DNA from: Lepidodermella squamata
Taxonomy: Eukaryota > Gastrotricha
NCBI GenBank assembly: GCA_047495785.1
Contig: JBLDXI010000009.1
Location: 5,394,001-5,458,000 of the forward strand
Length of the DNA: 64,000 nucleotides
Direction of reading: 5' to 3'
Numbering within the stretch: the stretch's first letter is position 1; the number at the start of each line of letters is the position of its first letter. Under the pieces are notes generated by a model. That model saw only the letters and a program-made list of their open reading frames with translations. It was not told the DNA's origin and ran no database searches. Made by a program: the position numbers and the translations under genes. Shown piece after piece: positions 1 to 10,344 of the stretch.

Positions 1-385
1 GAACCTCTTGCAACAAAAAGCTCACAAAATGGTAAGCTGCTCGGTTTGGGAATTCTGCATCGGTCAAAGCAACTCCACAGAGACCATCAGGCTGCAGTTC
101 CGCATGACATTTATAGCGACCTGAGTCAAAAGATTTAGTAGGTTGATCAGTATACACATTTTCCGCTGCCAGGCTCAGCATGTCGGTGGGGAAAGGACCC
201 ATTTCTCTAAAATTGAATAAAATTGAATAAAATTGAATAAACGGACAAAATCGTGGAAGAACTTACTGGTCTAGCTCATCAAGTACGAACATGTCCACTT
301 CGTGGCCTTCAAATTCATGCTCTTTGCTTTTATCTCCCTCGGCTACCTTGGTGTAGTATAATACGTGGATGGCGAAAAGCTTCAT
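1..385 (-). CDS. YKT6-like longin-domain protein, copy A (cut by window edge)
   Basis: The first two exons of a longin-domain gene are visible. Exon 1 (385-267) starts MKLFAIHVLYYTK, the classic first strand of YKT6-type longin SNAREs. It ends in phase 2 at a GTAAGT donor. A 60-bp intron containing three copies of an 11-bp aaattgaataa repeat follows, and exon 2 (206-1) begins EMGPFPTDM and continues to the edge. The segment around CHAELQPDGLCGVALTDAEF matches the YKT6 core strands (CHVYVRNDSLAGVVIADNEY in human YKT6, from memory of the family). No stop interrupts the visible part. YKT6 is an R-SNARE acting in ER-Golgi and vacuolar fusion; whether this paralog still does so cannot be judged because the SNARE helix lies outside the window. 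The copies at 1930-2800 and 3763-4449 are close relatives. Confidence 0.7.
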
Positions 386-433
386 TTCGTGGTTCGACTG
401 TATGCAAATGTGTAAGTTGCTTCTGCTGCCATT

Positions 434-602
434 CGATCGGCTGTCTTATAACCTGATAGCCATAATCGCGAATTCTTATGGCATATTTCATCATTCATTT
501 TGGCCAGTCACATTTTATAGGCCGTGATTGTAAACTATTTCAAGGTAATAAATAAGTATCATTGAGTTGAAGAACCAGTTGGCCGGTTCAGCAGAGCGTA
601 AT
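434..602. repeat. 169-bp direct repeat, identical to 2851-3019
   Basis: The stretch upstream of longin copy A reappears upstream of copy B at a constant offset of 2417 bases, and I could find no mismatch by eye. A diverged third version lies upstream of copy C (about 4500-4680). This marks recent tandem duplication or gene conversion of the 5' flank of the longin genes. Confidence 0.85.
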
Positions 603-716
603 AAATATTATATAAATATTCATAGAGTAATAAACCGTTAAAAATGGCAAAGGTAACCTTCTTCTTCAACATTCGCATCTCCTAGATGATTTTTTAAAAC
701 AGCGCGCTGTAGCAAT

Positions 717-1024
717 GTCGATTGAGCAAACGAAAATTGGGCAACGAAAATAGAGCAAGGGCTTTTGACCAACGATATTAGAGCAAACGAAATTAGAGCA
801 AAACGACTTTTCGGCAAAACGACACGAGAGAAAATTTTATTTACTACAAATACACAGCAATAAATATTAAATTGTGACAGCTGCAATTAATTATTAAATT
901 TGCTCTCATGTCGTTTTGCCGAAAAGTCGTTTTGCTCTAATTTCGTTTGCTCTAATATCGTTGGTCAAAAGCCCTTGCTCTATTTTCGTTGCCCAATTTT
1001 CGTTTGCTCAATTGACATAGAACC
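717..1024. repeat. Palindromic (fold-back) element, about 110-bp arms
   Basis: The left arm (about 716-827) and right arm (about 905-1013) are near-perfect inverted copies around a loop of about 77 bp. Within each arm a short unit of the form gagcaaacgaaatta recurs with variation, so the arms are also internally periodic. The 8-bp word gtagcaat occurs at 709-716 and again at 1025-1032, as a target-site duplication would, though the right copy sits a few bases outside the arm. It is probably a non-autonomous DNA element or a satellite-like hairpin. Confidence 0.75.
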
Positions 1025-1032
1025 GTAGCAAT

Positions 1033-1929
1033 TTATATTGCGAACGAGATTATTGTGAATTGTAGATTGTGTAATCACTTAAAAGTCCAATCCAATGCGC
1101 ACGCTGATTGGTCAATCGATCGTTGTTATGACTCCCGGATGAAACATGTTGGTCGCAGCAATTTACGACCATTAATAGGTATGGAGTTTACGCTCGTGGT
1201 CAATGGAAACCGTGCAGAGGGTGTGGCAAGGTAATTTTTTGCATAAATATCAAATTAGTGGATCGCACGACTAAATTGTTTCATTCCGGAGTCATTATTA
1301 GCAACGATAAATCGACCAATTTATCTGGGCGCCAAAGTTCAACTTACCAGAGGTTCCACAATGTGATTTAATGTGCCATGAAACTCTTCGAGCCTCAACT
1401 GGCCTCATCACTGAAGCTACAATTTTTCGGGCCATCGGTGCGGTAGTCTTCATCATGAACGCAGGATAAAAATCGTAAGATTACTCCGTATTCACTAGCA
1501 CTATGCCCAGGAAACAGATTGTAAAGACAACGAATTAAATTTGTTTCGATTTGAATGGCTGAAATATCTATCTGCAATGCTTAGAAATATTTTTTTGAAA
1601 ATTCGTCGAATCTAAATTTTGGAGGACTGTCAAAATTCTGATAAAAGGAGGGCGTTTTCAGAGAGTTTAATAACCTTTTAACTTTGATTATCTCCTTCAA
1701 ATCATCATTTTACTTTGAGCCAGCATATCACTAGCACCAACAGTTGGATTCGTTTGGCTGCGGGAAACTCACTTGGGGTTCCACATCGGGGGAAGTTGTA
1801 TTTCTCGATGGCTAGCTCGATAATTATTCGTTTTATTTAACGCATCACGCATTTAGATATATTTCCCAAGAAAGTATCAGCAGCCGCCAAGTAGTCTCCA
1901 TTATGGTTTTCCCTCACTATTGTGACCAA
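1033..1929. other. Intergenic, no gene recognised
   Basis: AT-rich sequence with only short, uncharacteristic open frames. From about 1740 onward it resembles 3545-3762, the 3' flank of longin copy C, so it belongs to the duplicated unit (shared stretch around tttatttaacgcatcacgca). Confidence 0.5.
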
Positions 1930-2800
1930 TTACTTTTCCTTCGCTCTTCCGTAATCCGCTTGAGAAAGTAGATCTCGAGCGAGTTTCATCTCCCTCTTGA
2001 TTTGTTCTTCCACGTTTTTGCAAAATTGAACCGCTTTCAGCATAGCCCGATGAATTATCAAACTCCTTGTAGAAAAGTAGAGCCTAATTTCCTTGTCAAT
2101 CTTCTCAAGCTGGGCATCATCCCGTTTGCTGCCCCTCGGAGTCAGAGCAACTCCACAGAGACCATCGTGCTGCAGCTCCACATGACATTTATATCGGCCA
2201 GCGTCAAAAGATCTTGAATGACCAGGCTCCGCATTCTTAATTGCCAAATCAAGAATTTCGGTAGGGAAAGGACCCATTTCTCTATAATTGAATAAAGTTG
2301 AATAAACGGACAAATTCTTGGAAGTAAGAACTAACTGGCCCTGAGAAACTCAATTAGACTCGGGAACCACGTGCGTTCGCAGAAAGTCCACTCGCCTTTC
2401 GGAATTGCAAACTGAACCTCTCGCAACAAAAAGTACATAAAACGGTAGGCAGCTCGGGTTGGGAAATCCGCATCGGTCAAGGCAACTCCACAAAGACCGT
2501 CGGGCTGCAGTTCCACATGACATCTATAGCGCCCTGAGTCAAACGATTTCGGATGATCAGGATCCGCATTTGCCATTGCCAGGCTCAGCATGTCGGTGGG
2601 GAAAGGACCCATTTCTCTATAATTGAATATATATGTAGTTGAATAAATGAAAAAAATTCGTCAAAGTAATTACTAACTGGTCTTGCTTAGGTATCGAAGA
2701 CGAAATTCCCCACTTCGTAACCTTTCCCCAAGCCGTGCTTGCTTTTGTTGCCATCGGCGTCCTTAGTGTAGTATAATACGTGGATAGCAAAAAGCTTCAT
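1930..2800 (-). pseudogene. YKT6-like longin gene, copy B, broken and chimeric
   Basis: Exon 1 begins at 2800 (MKLFAIHVLYYTKDADG) but carries 4 extra bases near 2698-2703 relative to copy C, which shifts the frame into a stop before the donor. Exon 2 then starts at 2612 (MGPFPTDM) and runs through the longin core to EFLRAS and a stop. Directly after that a second intron-1-like segment and a second exon-2 start (EMGPFPTEI) follow. This second module lacks about 47 codons of the longin core: GVALT is joined directly to RGSKRDD. The locus therefore looks like two partial copies fused by unequal recombination. The second module keeps the C-terminal helix (QFCKNVEEQ). A functional product is unlikely unless splicing rescues it. 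Confidence 0.75.
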
Positions 2801-3019
2801 TTCGTGTTTAGACTGTATATGCAAATGTGTGAGTTGCTTCTTTTGCTAAACGATCGGCTGTCTTATAACCTGATAGCCATAATCGCGAATTCTTATGGCA
2901 TATTTCATCATTCATTTTGGCCAGTCACATTTTATAGGCCGTGATTGTAAACTATTTCAAGGTAATAAATAAGTATCATTGAGTTGAAGAACCAGTTGGC
3001 CGGTTCAGCAGAGCGTAAT

Positions 3020-3762
3020 GAACATAGACATATTTTCGTATAGTAATAAACTGATGAAAATTCCAAGAGCTAAGTCAGATAGTATGTTTTCATAGAATGT
3101 GAAGATCTGAAGTTTATTTTTAAATTTGTTTCCAGAGTTTAACGCTCGAAAGAAATAAACTAAATAAGACACGCTATGAGCGATAGGTTGCGGAAGTATT
3201 AATGATACCAGACCTGTATGTTGAATATCATATTTTGCATAAATGTTCAAAAGCATGGCTATCCTGAAATTCTTCCAGCGTACTTTACACCTAGTGACGC
3301 CGAAATTGCGTCTCAGGAAAAATCTGGAAATAAAAACGCGAACAAACCAAACCATTTATCGCCTAGGTACTTTCCTCATTTACCAAGCCATCTCCGCAGG
3401 CTGCTCTATTGTCCGATTTTATCTTGAGACGCAATTTCGGCGTCACCATGCAGATATTTTCCGGCTACAAACTTTGTTAAGAACGAATTCAGCAGCGTTC
3501 TGGACGATAATACGCGCTACAGACCACTCTCTGGAACCACGATTTAGTTTTGCGCAACCAAAAGAATCGAGGGGTTCCAGATAAGGGGGGCAATTTTATT
3601 TCTCCATGGCTTGCCTGAGAGTATTCCCTCATTGCTAAGCAATCGCATCACACCGGTATAGGCACATTTTTCCCGAAATATTTAGTTGATCGCTTTATTT
3701 AACGCATCACGCATCTAGATTAATTTCCCAAGAAAGCATCAGCAGCCGCCAAGTATTTTCCA
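3020..3762. other. Intergenic spacer between longin copies B and C
   Basis: No gene is supported. It contains the 22-bp inverted repeat listed separately and, from about 3545, the same 3'-flank sequence that follows copy B. The open frames here are short and show no family resemblance. Confidence 0.5.
3294..3446. repeat. 22-bp perfect inverted repeat (3294-3315 / 3425-3446)
   Basis: The words gtgacgccgaaattgcgtct and their exact reverse complement flank about 109 bp. Arm length and spacing fit a small MITE remnant. No clear target-site duplication was found. Confidence 0.7.
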
Positions 3763-4449
3763 TTATGGTTTATTGTCACCAATCACTTTTCCGTCGCTTT
3801 TCCGTAATTCTGTATCCGATTGAGAAAGGAGAGATTGAGCGAGCTTCACCTCTCTCTTAACTTGTTCTTCCACGTTTTTGCAAAATTGGACCGCTTTCAG
3901 CATTGCCCGATGAGCTATGGAATTCTTACGAAAAATGTAGAGTCTAATTTCCTTGTCAATCTTCTCCAGCTGTGCTTCATCACGATTGCTGCCCCTGAGA
4001 AACTCAATTAGACTCGGGAACCACGTGCGTTCGCAGAAAGTCCACTCGCCTTTCGGAATCGAGAGCCAAACCTCTTGCAACAAAAAGGCCACAAAAATGT
4101 AAGCCGCTCGGTTTGGGAATTCCGCATCAGTCAGAGCAACTCCACAGAGACCATCGTGCTGCAGCTCCACATGATATTTATATCGGTCAGCGTCAAAAGA
4201 TCTTGAATGACCAGGCTCCGCATTCTTAATTGCCAAATCAAGAATTTCGGTAGGGAAAGGACCCATTTCTCTATAATTGAATAAAGTTGAATAAACGGAA
4301 AAAGTCGTGGAAGTACGAACTAACTGGTCTTGCTTATCGAAGATAAACGTCTCCCCATCGCAACCTTTCACCCAGCCGTGCTCGCTGTTGTTGCCTTCGC
4401 CATCGGCTACCTTGGTGTAGGTTAATACGTGGATAGCAAAAATCTTCAT
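3763..4449 (-). CDS. YKT6-like longin protein, copy C, lacking zero-layer Arg and CAAX
   Basis: Two exons, 4449-4325 and 4270-3763, give 210 residues. The first exon begins MKIFAIHVLTYTK and the start is fixed by the longin strand. The 54-bp intron is a multiple of three and has no stop, so an unspliced message would read through it in frame. The longin core spans about residues 1-125. The C-terminal helix KAVQFCKNVEEQVKRE aligns with the YKT6 SNARE motif, but the position of the zero-layer arginine is occupied by Phe (QFC against ERG in YKT6). The protein ends GDNKP, without the CCAIM-type prenylation motif of YKT6. Longin regulation or decoy binding is possible; canonical R-SNARE activity is doubtful. 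Tandem neighbours A and B are close paralogs. Confidence 0.75.
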   Translation of the reverse strand: MKIFAIHVLTYTKVADGEGNNSEHGWVKGCDGETFIFDKQDQLVRTSTTFSVYSTLFNYREMGPFPTEILDLAIKNAEPGHSRSFDADRYKYHVELQHDGLCGVALTDAEFPNRAAYIFVAFLLQEVWLSIPKGEWTFCERTWFPSLIEFLRGSNRDEAQLEKIDKEIRLYIFRKNSIAHRAMLKAVQFCKNVEEQVKREVKLAQSLLSQSDTELRKSDGKVIGDNKP

Positions 4450-5096
4450 TTCGTGTTAAGACTGTATGTAAATGTGTTAGTTGCTTCTATATTGCCGTTC
4501 GATCAGCTGTCTTATAGCCTGATAGCAATAATCGCGAATTCTTGTTGCATATTTCGTCTTTACATTTTGGCCAGTCAAAGGTTATAGGCGATGATTGTAA
4601 AAGAATTCTAGGTCATAAATTGTGTTCAGTTTTCAGTGATTTGAAGAACCAGCTGGCCGATTCAGCGGAGCGTTGTGAGCATCGAAATATTCATAGAGTA
4701 ATAAACCATTGAAAATTCCAAGAGCTACAAAGATATGTTTTTATGGAATGTGAAATGTGAATATCTGAATTAGTTTCTTTTTAAATTTGTTTCAAGAGTC
4801 TAGTACATACTCGATACAAATGAACTAAATAAGACACGATATGATGGGAGATAGGTTCCGGAAGTATTGATGATACCTCAGTCGAGTGTGTTGAAGATCA
4901 TAAGTGCGTACATTGTTTTTCGTAAGCGTGTCTATCCTCCAGCATAAAGGCTCTCAGAATTCCAACGTCTCACGTTGCCGGAAACAATACTCGAACGCGT
5001 AGGCATTACATCTTGACAGTGTCAGTGGACAACTTCCTGAAATCACAAGTAATGAATATTGCAATAAAAAATCTCTTATATATTCATTCAATAAAA
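4450..5096. other. Divergent intergenic region between longin C and the GPCR gene
   Basis: The two genes are transcribed away from each other. The longin-proximal part (about 4450-4700) is a diverged copy of the flank repeated at 434-602 and 2851-3019. No other feature is recognised. Confidence 0.5.
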
Positions 5097-7403
5097 ATGT
5101 TGGGCAAAATCTGTTTCGTGATTCTTCTGCTGCCCCTCTTAGGCTTAAGTGCTAAGCCAGTTGTACGAATTTTGAACCTGATGCCATTCACTGGTCTTCA
5201 GCCAAATGAATACAAAACATGCCGAGCTGTAACAGAACTCGTGTATCAAATTGCCAATGAGCGAACGGACTTGCTTCCACACTACAAATTGGAACCTCAA
5301 TTCTCAGACGATGGCGCGGGAGTGTTCACTGCCAGGAGCCTCCTCGAATTCGATGAGCAATTCGTAAATGGTAGGATACCTGGGCAACATACTTACAAAG
5401 CTCCTGTAATATCTGGGTCTTTATTCTCTTGCGAGTTAGTAGCAGCATTTGCCCACATTTTAGATTACGTTCAAGTTGCTTCTTGCACGAGTGAATTACT
5501 AAACAATCGTGCTAGATTCCCGAACCTTTACTTAATCAGGCCGATTGCGTCGCAATCTTTCATCGCAAGGCTAAGATTCATGGTCGATGTTGGGAAATGG
5601 AAGTATTACGCAATTTTCTCGAATCCAACGTCCGACTTCTACAACGCAAAAGCTCTTCAAGCTGCTGGGTCGAAATTGGGGCACGAAATATATTTCGACG
5701 TTATGACAGATTTCGACGACCAGGCTGTAGGTGCCTTGAAAAAGGCTGATATTCGCGTGATTGTCCTCGTTTCTAGCGCGAATAATGTCCTTTTGAAGTT
5801 GTTATGCCAATTTCATGACATTGGTATAACTGGCTATCGGTATGTTTTCATCCTACCAGGAAGCAGTTTCTCAGACCCGAGTTCACTGCCAAAACTCATC
5901 AGTCCTGGTTGCACGAGGGAGATGATTGCAATACAGTATCTATCCTCAGTTTGGGTTACCTCACAGAGCATAACTGACGAGGTGAATGTTAAATCATCAC
6001 TTGGATACAGCTTGATAGAAACTGATCTGTTACTCGACAACTACACCAACAAAATGAGACACCCTGATTACGGAACTCGCCATCTATGCCACGACACGGC
6101 TCTTCAAACTATTCTGCTGCTCAATGAAACTGAGGCTAGATTGAGGCGAGAAGGTCTGTCCTTACTTAATATCACCCAAATGCCTCGCTACATTGCAAAA
6201 ATTACGAACGAAACATCGCCTGGGATAAGCTACATGGGTCTAAGAAAAAGTGGGTTAAGTTTCTACAATGAAAGGGCCGAGATAACGGGGAGTAAGTGGC
6301 CGGTTTTCCGATGGAACCCGAAAGATGGCCAACGAACCGTGGCTACGATTGTTTAAAAATCCACAGGAAGTAGTGCTGAATTTTCGAGTTATCAAACCCA
6401 AGCAATTTCAGCGATCAAGTGGCCAACATATGATGGCGAGCCACCAAAGGAGCGAGCTTCGTTGAAATTCGAATTGAGAGAAGTTCAAATCGAGTTGAGA
6501 ATCGTAATTTACCTTGTAACAGCGATTTCAATCATTTTCAAGGTCGTCGCTATTAGCAAAGTAACAAAATCTGCTCGAAAATCTCAGCGCAAGCCGTTAT
6601 CTTCAGCATTCATATTTGCAGCGTTGCTTCTCGCCGACGTCTCTTCCATTCTCTTCTCAACAGAAATGAGCTTGGCTTCTGCATATCCTTGTCATTTGGC
6701 AAGGTTTTTCCTTCTTTCAATCGGGCTTAGTGCTTCGAATGGAGCGATGGTAGCTAGGGTCTTATTCCCGTATCTAGACGTTATTAAGTACTCAGATTTG
6801 CGCGAAATATTCCTGTTGAATAGCCCGATTGCTAGAAGTCGCTTCAGATCAAATAATTGCTCATCGTCTGCTGCGTCAGTTTCGTCGAAATCAGCTGCCC
6901 GTCCCAATTTTCGAAAATTCGACAGGCTAAGTTTGACAGTTGGCGCAATTGCCTTTGGTGTCACCTTGATCTACATGGCGATATGGGCTTCAGTTGACAC
7001 ACCTACATGCAAAAAAGTCGCGCTCTATCGAGTTCCTAGTTACATTGAAACACAGGATGTTTTTCTGGCCGAATATGCCTTCAGTTGTTCATCGCAGTAT
7101 CAAAATGAGTGGATGGCCGCTATTCTCACAGCGAACATCCTTGCTTTGGTTTGTGGTTGTTACTTCGCCAGGTATTTGTGTCGAATCGCCCGCTTCATAA
7201 AGCATCATCCCGATTGCAAGTTCATCTTGATAGCGATGGTGAATTTTATCGTAATCTCTCTTGCAACTTGCCTCATACTTGTCGCAGTTCCGCGATCACC
7301 CATCAATGAACGGATAGTAGTTTCCGTGACAGCCGTCTTGATATCGATCTCGTCGACTGCGATTCTATACTTTCCGCATTGGAAAGTTAGGCTGCTGTCC
7401 TAA
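5097..7403 (+). CDS. GABA-B-like class C GPCR
   Basis: Two exons, 5097-6291 and 6367-7403, encode 743 residues. The start is chosen at 5097 because it opens a clean signal peptide (MLGKICFVILLLPLLGLSA); an upstream in-frame ATG exists at 5013. Residues about 20-410 form a Venus-flytrap module like GABA-B receptors (SGSLFSCELVAAFAHILDYV, LLNNRARFPNLYLIRP). A stop codon at 6354-6356 falls inside a 75-bp GTAAGT...CACAG intron, so the reading frame is continuous once spliced. Seven hydrophobic segments follow between residues about 444 and 735. The TM3/ECL2 cysteine pair (YPCHLARFF, FSCSSQ) is present. The chain stops about ten residues after TM7 (ILYFPHWKVRLLS), so it lacks the coiled-coil tail of GABA-B subunits (usual length above 800). 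The ligand cannot be inferred. Confidence 0.85.
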
Positions 7404-8601
7404 AGCGAACCATTGAATGTCAAAAGATGAACATGTTATTTAGTTATGTTGATGTTGATCAAGCTTTCGACGGGTAGGTAAGGTCCTATACGGCTTAGGA
7501 TCTATTTATTTATTTTATTTAGAAGCTATTACACCCAAAGAGGGAAGCTTATAAAAATCGCACTTCGCACCAATGAGTCACCATTTATATCGTAATATGC
7601 CTATAGATCAAACTACGAGATATGGGGCTTTGTTGTTTTCCGCTTCGTGTAGTTTACGCATCAATTAAATTGCAAGATTGAGGAGCTGCATGCGAGCCTG
7701 CACTTTGAAAATAGCAGCCATATGATTCAAGATGGGATAGCAGATCCAAATAAATTTCAAACACACTCAACTAGATTGTAGCCTCCAGAACCTTGCACCT
7801 TGCAGTTGAACGTGCCTCAAACTCAGCCTCGAGTCAGTTCAGGTCCCCATTTGTTGCAGACGTCGGCACATTCTCTTGTGCCGATGCTCCCACCTAGGTT
7901 CTAGTCGGATTCCCGGCGCATTGCTTCTTAGCAGCCAGTTCTCTGAAACTACGGATGCTGCCCCCTCTGCAGTGTCCGACGTCCAGGGGGGGATGGAGGG
8001 GATCAACCCCCAGCTCGGCCGGGCCAGACGACAACATAAAAATGTTGTCTGATTCGTTCATTTTTAGAGGTTTTGGAGCGTTTTTCATTGGAAAATCTTC
8101 AAAATTTTCTCGCTTCACTCGTTTTTAATGGAAACGACTAGTTATTTTGGCAAATACCGCAAAAACCTTTTTCCATCCCTGGCAGCTCCGGGACCCAAGA
8201 TCGCACAAAGGATCTATTTCATTTATTTCGGCTAAAATTAGGCTGCAATGCGTTTATTTGACCGCTCATCTTTGTAAATTTGACACGTACCCTGAAATCT
8301 TGCCGAATATTTTATTGCCAACAAATCTATCCGACCAGGGCTGACACAATCAAGGGAAGCAAATAACCTGCATCTGCTAAGATTTGAAGCTGCGTTTGCA
8401 TGCAATAGTGCTGAACCATCTCAATCTGTAAGTCTCGTATTTCCTAGAAAGGTAAAGGGAATACATGTTGAACTGGGAAAGAACCTAGAAGAAGAAAGGA
8501 AAAACAACTATCGGTCCAAAAGATTAAGGCAGGAAGGAGTTAACGATGAAAAGAGCTTCCTAAATCTGAGAAAGAAAACAACCGCCAAGTCAATATTCCG
8601 A
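7404..8601. other. Intergenic, with a possible decayed coding fragment
   Basis: No gene is recognised. A frame without stops runs on the plus strand from about 8345 to 8633 (FEAAFACN, SVSLVFPRKVKGIHVELGKN, SFLNLRKKTTAKSIF). It has protein-like composition but no start codon, and it overlaps the 3' end of the opposite-strand longin gene. A GC-richer patch at about 7850-8030 is unlike its neighbours and may be retroelement-derived. I could not identify the family of either. Confidence 0.3.
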
Positions 8602-9517
8602 CTAGCTAAGATTATTTACGGAAAGCTTATATGATCGCTTTTGTTTAGGATGTTGTTTTGTGAAGCAAGACAGCAATCCGCTGAAGGCGCGCCTCCTTTT
8701 CCGGTGAGCAGTCACTGTTGGTTCAGGAGTAAAACCGTCGTCAGACAAGGTATCTTCAGCCTCACACGGTTGCGGCGGCAAAAGAAGCGAAGCTCTCTTC
8801 AGTTTAGCATCCTGCTGATTCAAGCAATTCATCATTACTCGTAAACCTTCACTCGCCTCTTTTACAACTCTCTGCAAGCGTAAAATTTCTTCTTCTTGCT
8901 CGTGTTGGAGCTCAGTTGCTCCTTGCAGCTCCGGATTCGCAGCGATCGCGTCCTCGTCTATGTTAATCTCAATCCTTGGAAGTCGTGCAAGTCGTTGTAA
9001 CTGCTCATCGCGTAGCATCACTGCTTCGATCATGCTTCGTAAGCTCGACTTCATCTCGCTTATTTCCGTTTTCAAGCGTATAATAGGATCCCCGAACTTG
9101 AGAAGAAGTTTGTCTAGCTCGGAATCAATCACGGCACCAGGGGCCAGCGTAAATCGCTGTTGCGTCAGAATTTCAGCGAGTAATTCATGCGCGAGTTTGC
9201 GAGGGTATTTAGCATTTGTTATGCAGATAGCGCAAAATCCGCTTTTGTGCAGGTTGACGTGGAATATGAAACCTTTGTCCTCGATTGAAGCTGTAGAACC
9301 TGGTTCTAAATTCCGCGAATTGCGATCACTTCGTTCAAGTAGCAAGTCATGGACTCTGTGATTTAAAAAAACTTAGATTGTAACCACTTTGAAAAGTAAT
9401 AACAAACCCGATGCGCTGAGAAGGCTGGAAGCAATTCAAGTCATACACCCAAGCGATTCTGGATGAAGGAGAGCCATTTAAAGGATTTAGAACAATTTGA
9501 ATGGCGAAGAGTTTCAT
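8602..9517 (-). CDS. YKT6-like longin protein, copy D, with R-SNARE motif and second heptad block
   Basis: Exons 9517-9408 and 9355-8602 encode 287 residues, against about 200 for YKT6. Longin strands are clear (MKLFAIQIVLNP, WVYDLNCFQPSQRI, FIFHVNLHKSGFCAICITNA). Residues about 130-165 align with the YKT6 SNARE motif and keep the zero-layer arginine (MIEAVMLRDEQLQRLA). A second amphipathic block follows (about 190-225; VMMNCLNQQDAKLKRA) with Gln at the corresponding position. The tail is strongly basic (RKRRRAFSG, KQKRSYK) and has one cysteine but no CAAX box or transmembrane helix. The intron position and the 110-nt first exon match copy E exactly. It is probably a membrane-fusion or tethering paralog; membrane attachment would need the basic tail or a partner. 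Confidence 0.75.
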
Positions 9518-10344
9518 GGCTTAACTAATGGTATTAGGTAATTGAAGAGTCCGATCGGGGAAGACTTGCTTAAATAGGTATTGACCATAAGCGATTGCAT
9601 TCTTTTGCAATATGAATCACGCTTCTCTTGTTGGTTGGGGCATTCCGATCCACCGTTCCGAATGAAACTTGCATCGGAAGATCTTGGAATATGGTCATAG
9701 CATCTGGTCTGGAGCAAAAATGAATGCTGCGCCCGATTGAATCAGTCGAAAAACTATCATTCATTTTTTTCCTATTCAGCATCTATCGTATTCATCTATC
9801 TTATTCATCTTCTATCTTCTATTCATGATATTCCACATGTCTGAATTCGGTGAATTTTTACGATAATTAGATCACAGATATAGGTATAGTTGCCAGCAGA
9901 TTTCTCAGCAGCGCCCTAAGTCGATTTTGTCATGGTGATACTAATCCTGGTCAAGTTCTCTTATCTTGAGATACATGAAAATTCTGTCTTACAGTCATAT
10001 AGGCTTTTTATAGGCTTCGATGCAGTCCAGTAAACTGTCTTGCTTGCTTCTGGTAAAACGGTTGCTGTGAATTTTCATTGATTGTCGCTCCAACATACTA
10101 TTTAAAGACTTTGAAGAAGTCTAATGATGCTTCAGGCGGAAAAGTCGCAAAAACTGAAATTGAAGTTTTTAGCTGCGCCAACAAAATCTCATTTCGCGCC
10201 TGAGAACTCGTGTGAGGACATATATTTGCATGAGATGAGCTGTAGTAGGTTTTTCAAAGTATGGTTAATTTCAAGTTTTATTGTTTTCCGTTGAAGCAGA
10301 GTTGTTGCTCTATTGTCAATAAGAGGGGTCTTCAGCCTCCAAGC
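9518..10344. other. Intergenic, nothing recognised
   Basis: AT-rich with short spurious frames only. It contains the promoter side of copy D and the 3' side of copy E. Confidence 0.5.

Noticed and set aside
6292-6356. In-frame stop that appears to split the GPCR into two genes
   Set aside because: The stop lies inside a 75-bp GTAAGT...CACAG intron whose removal keeps frame and joins the flytrap domain to the membrane domain.
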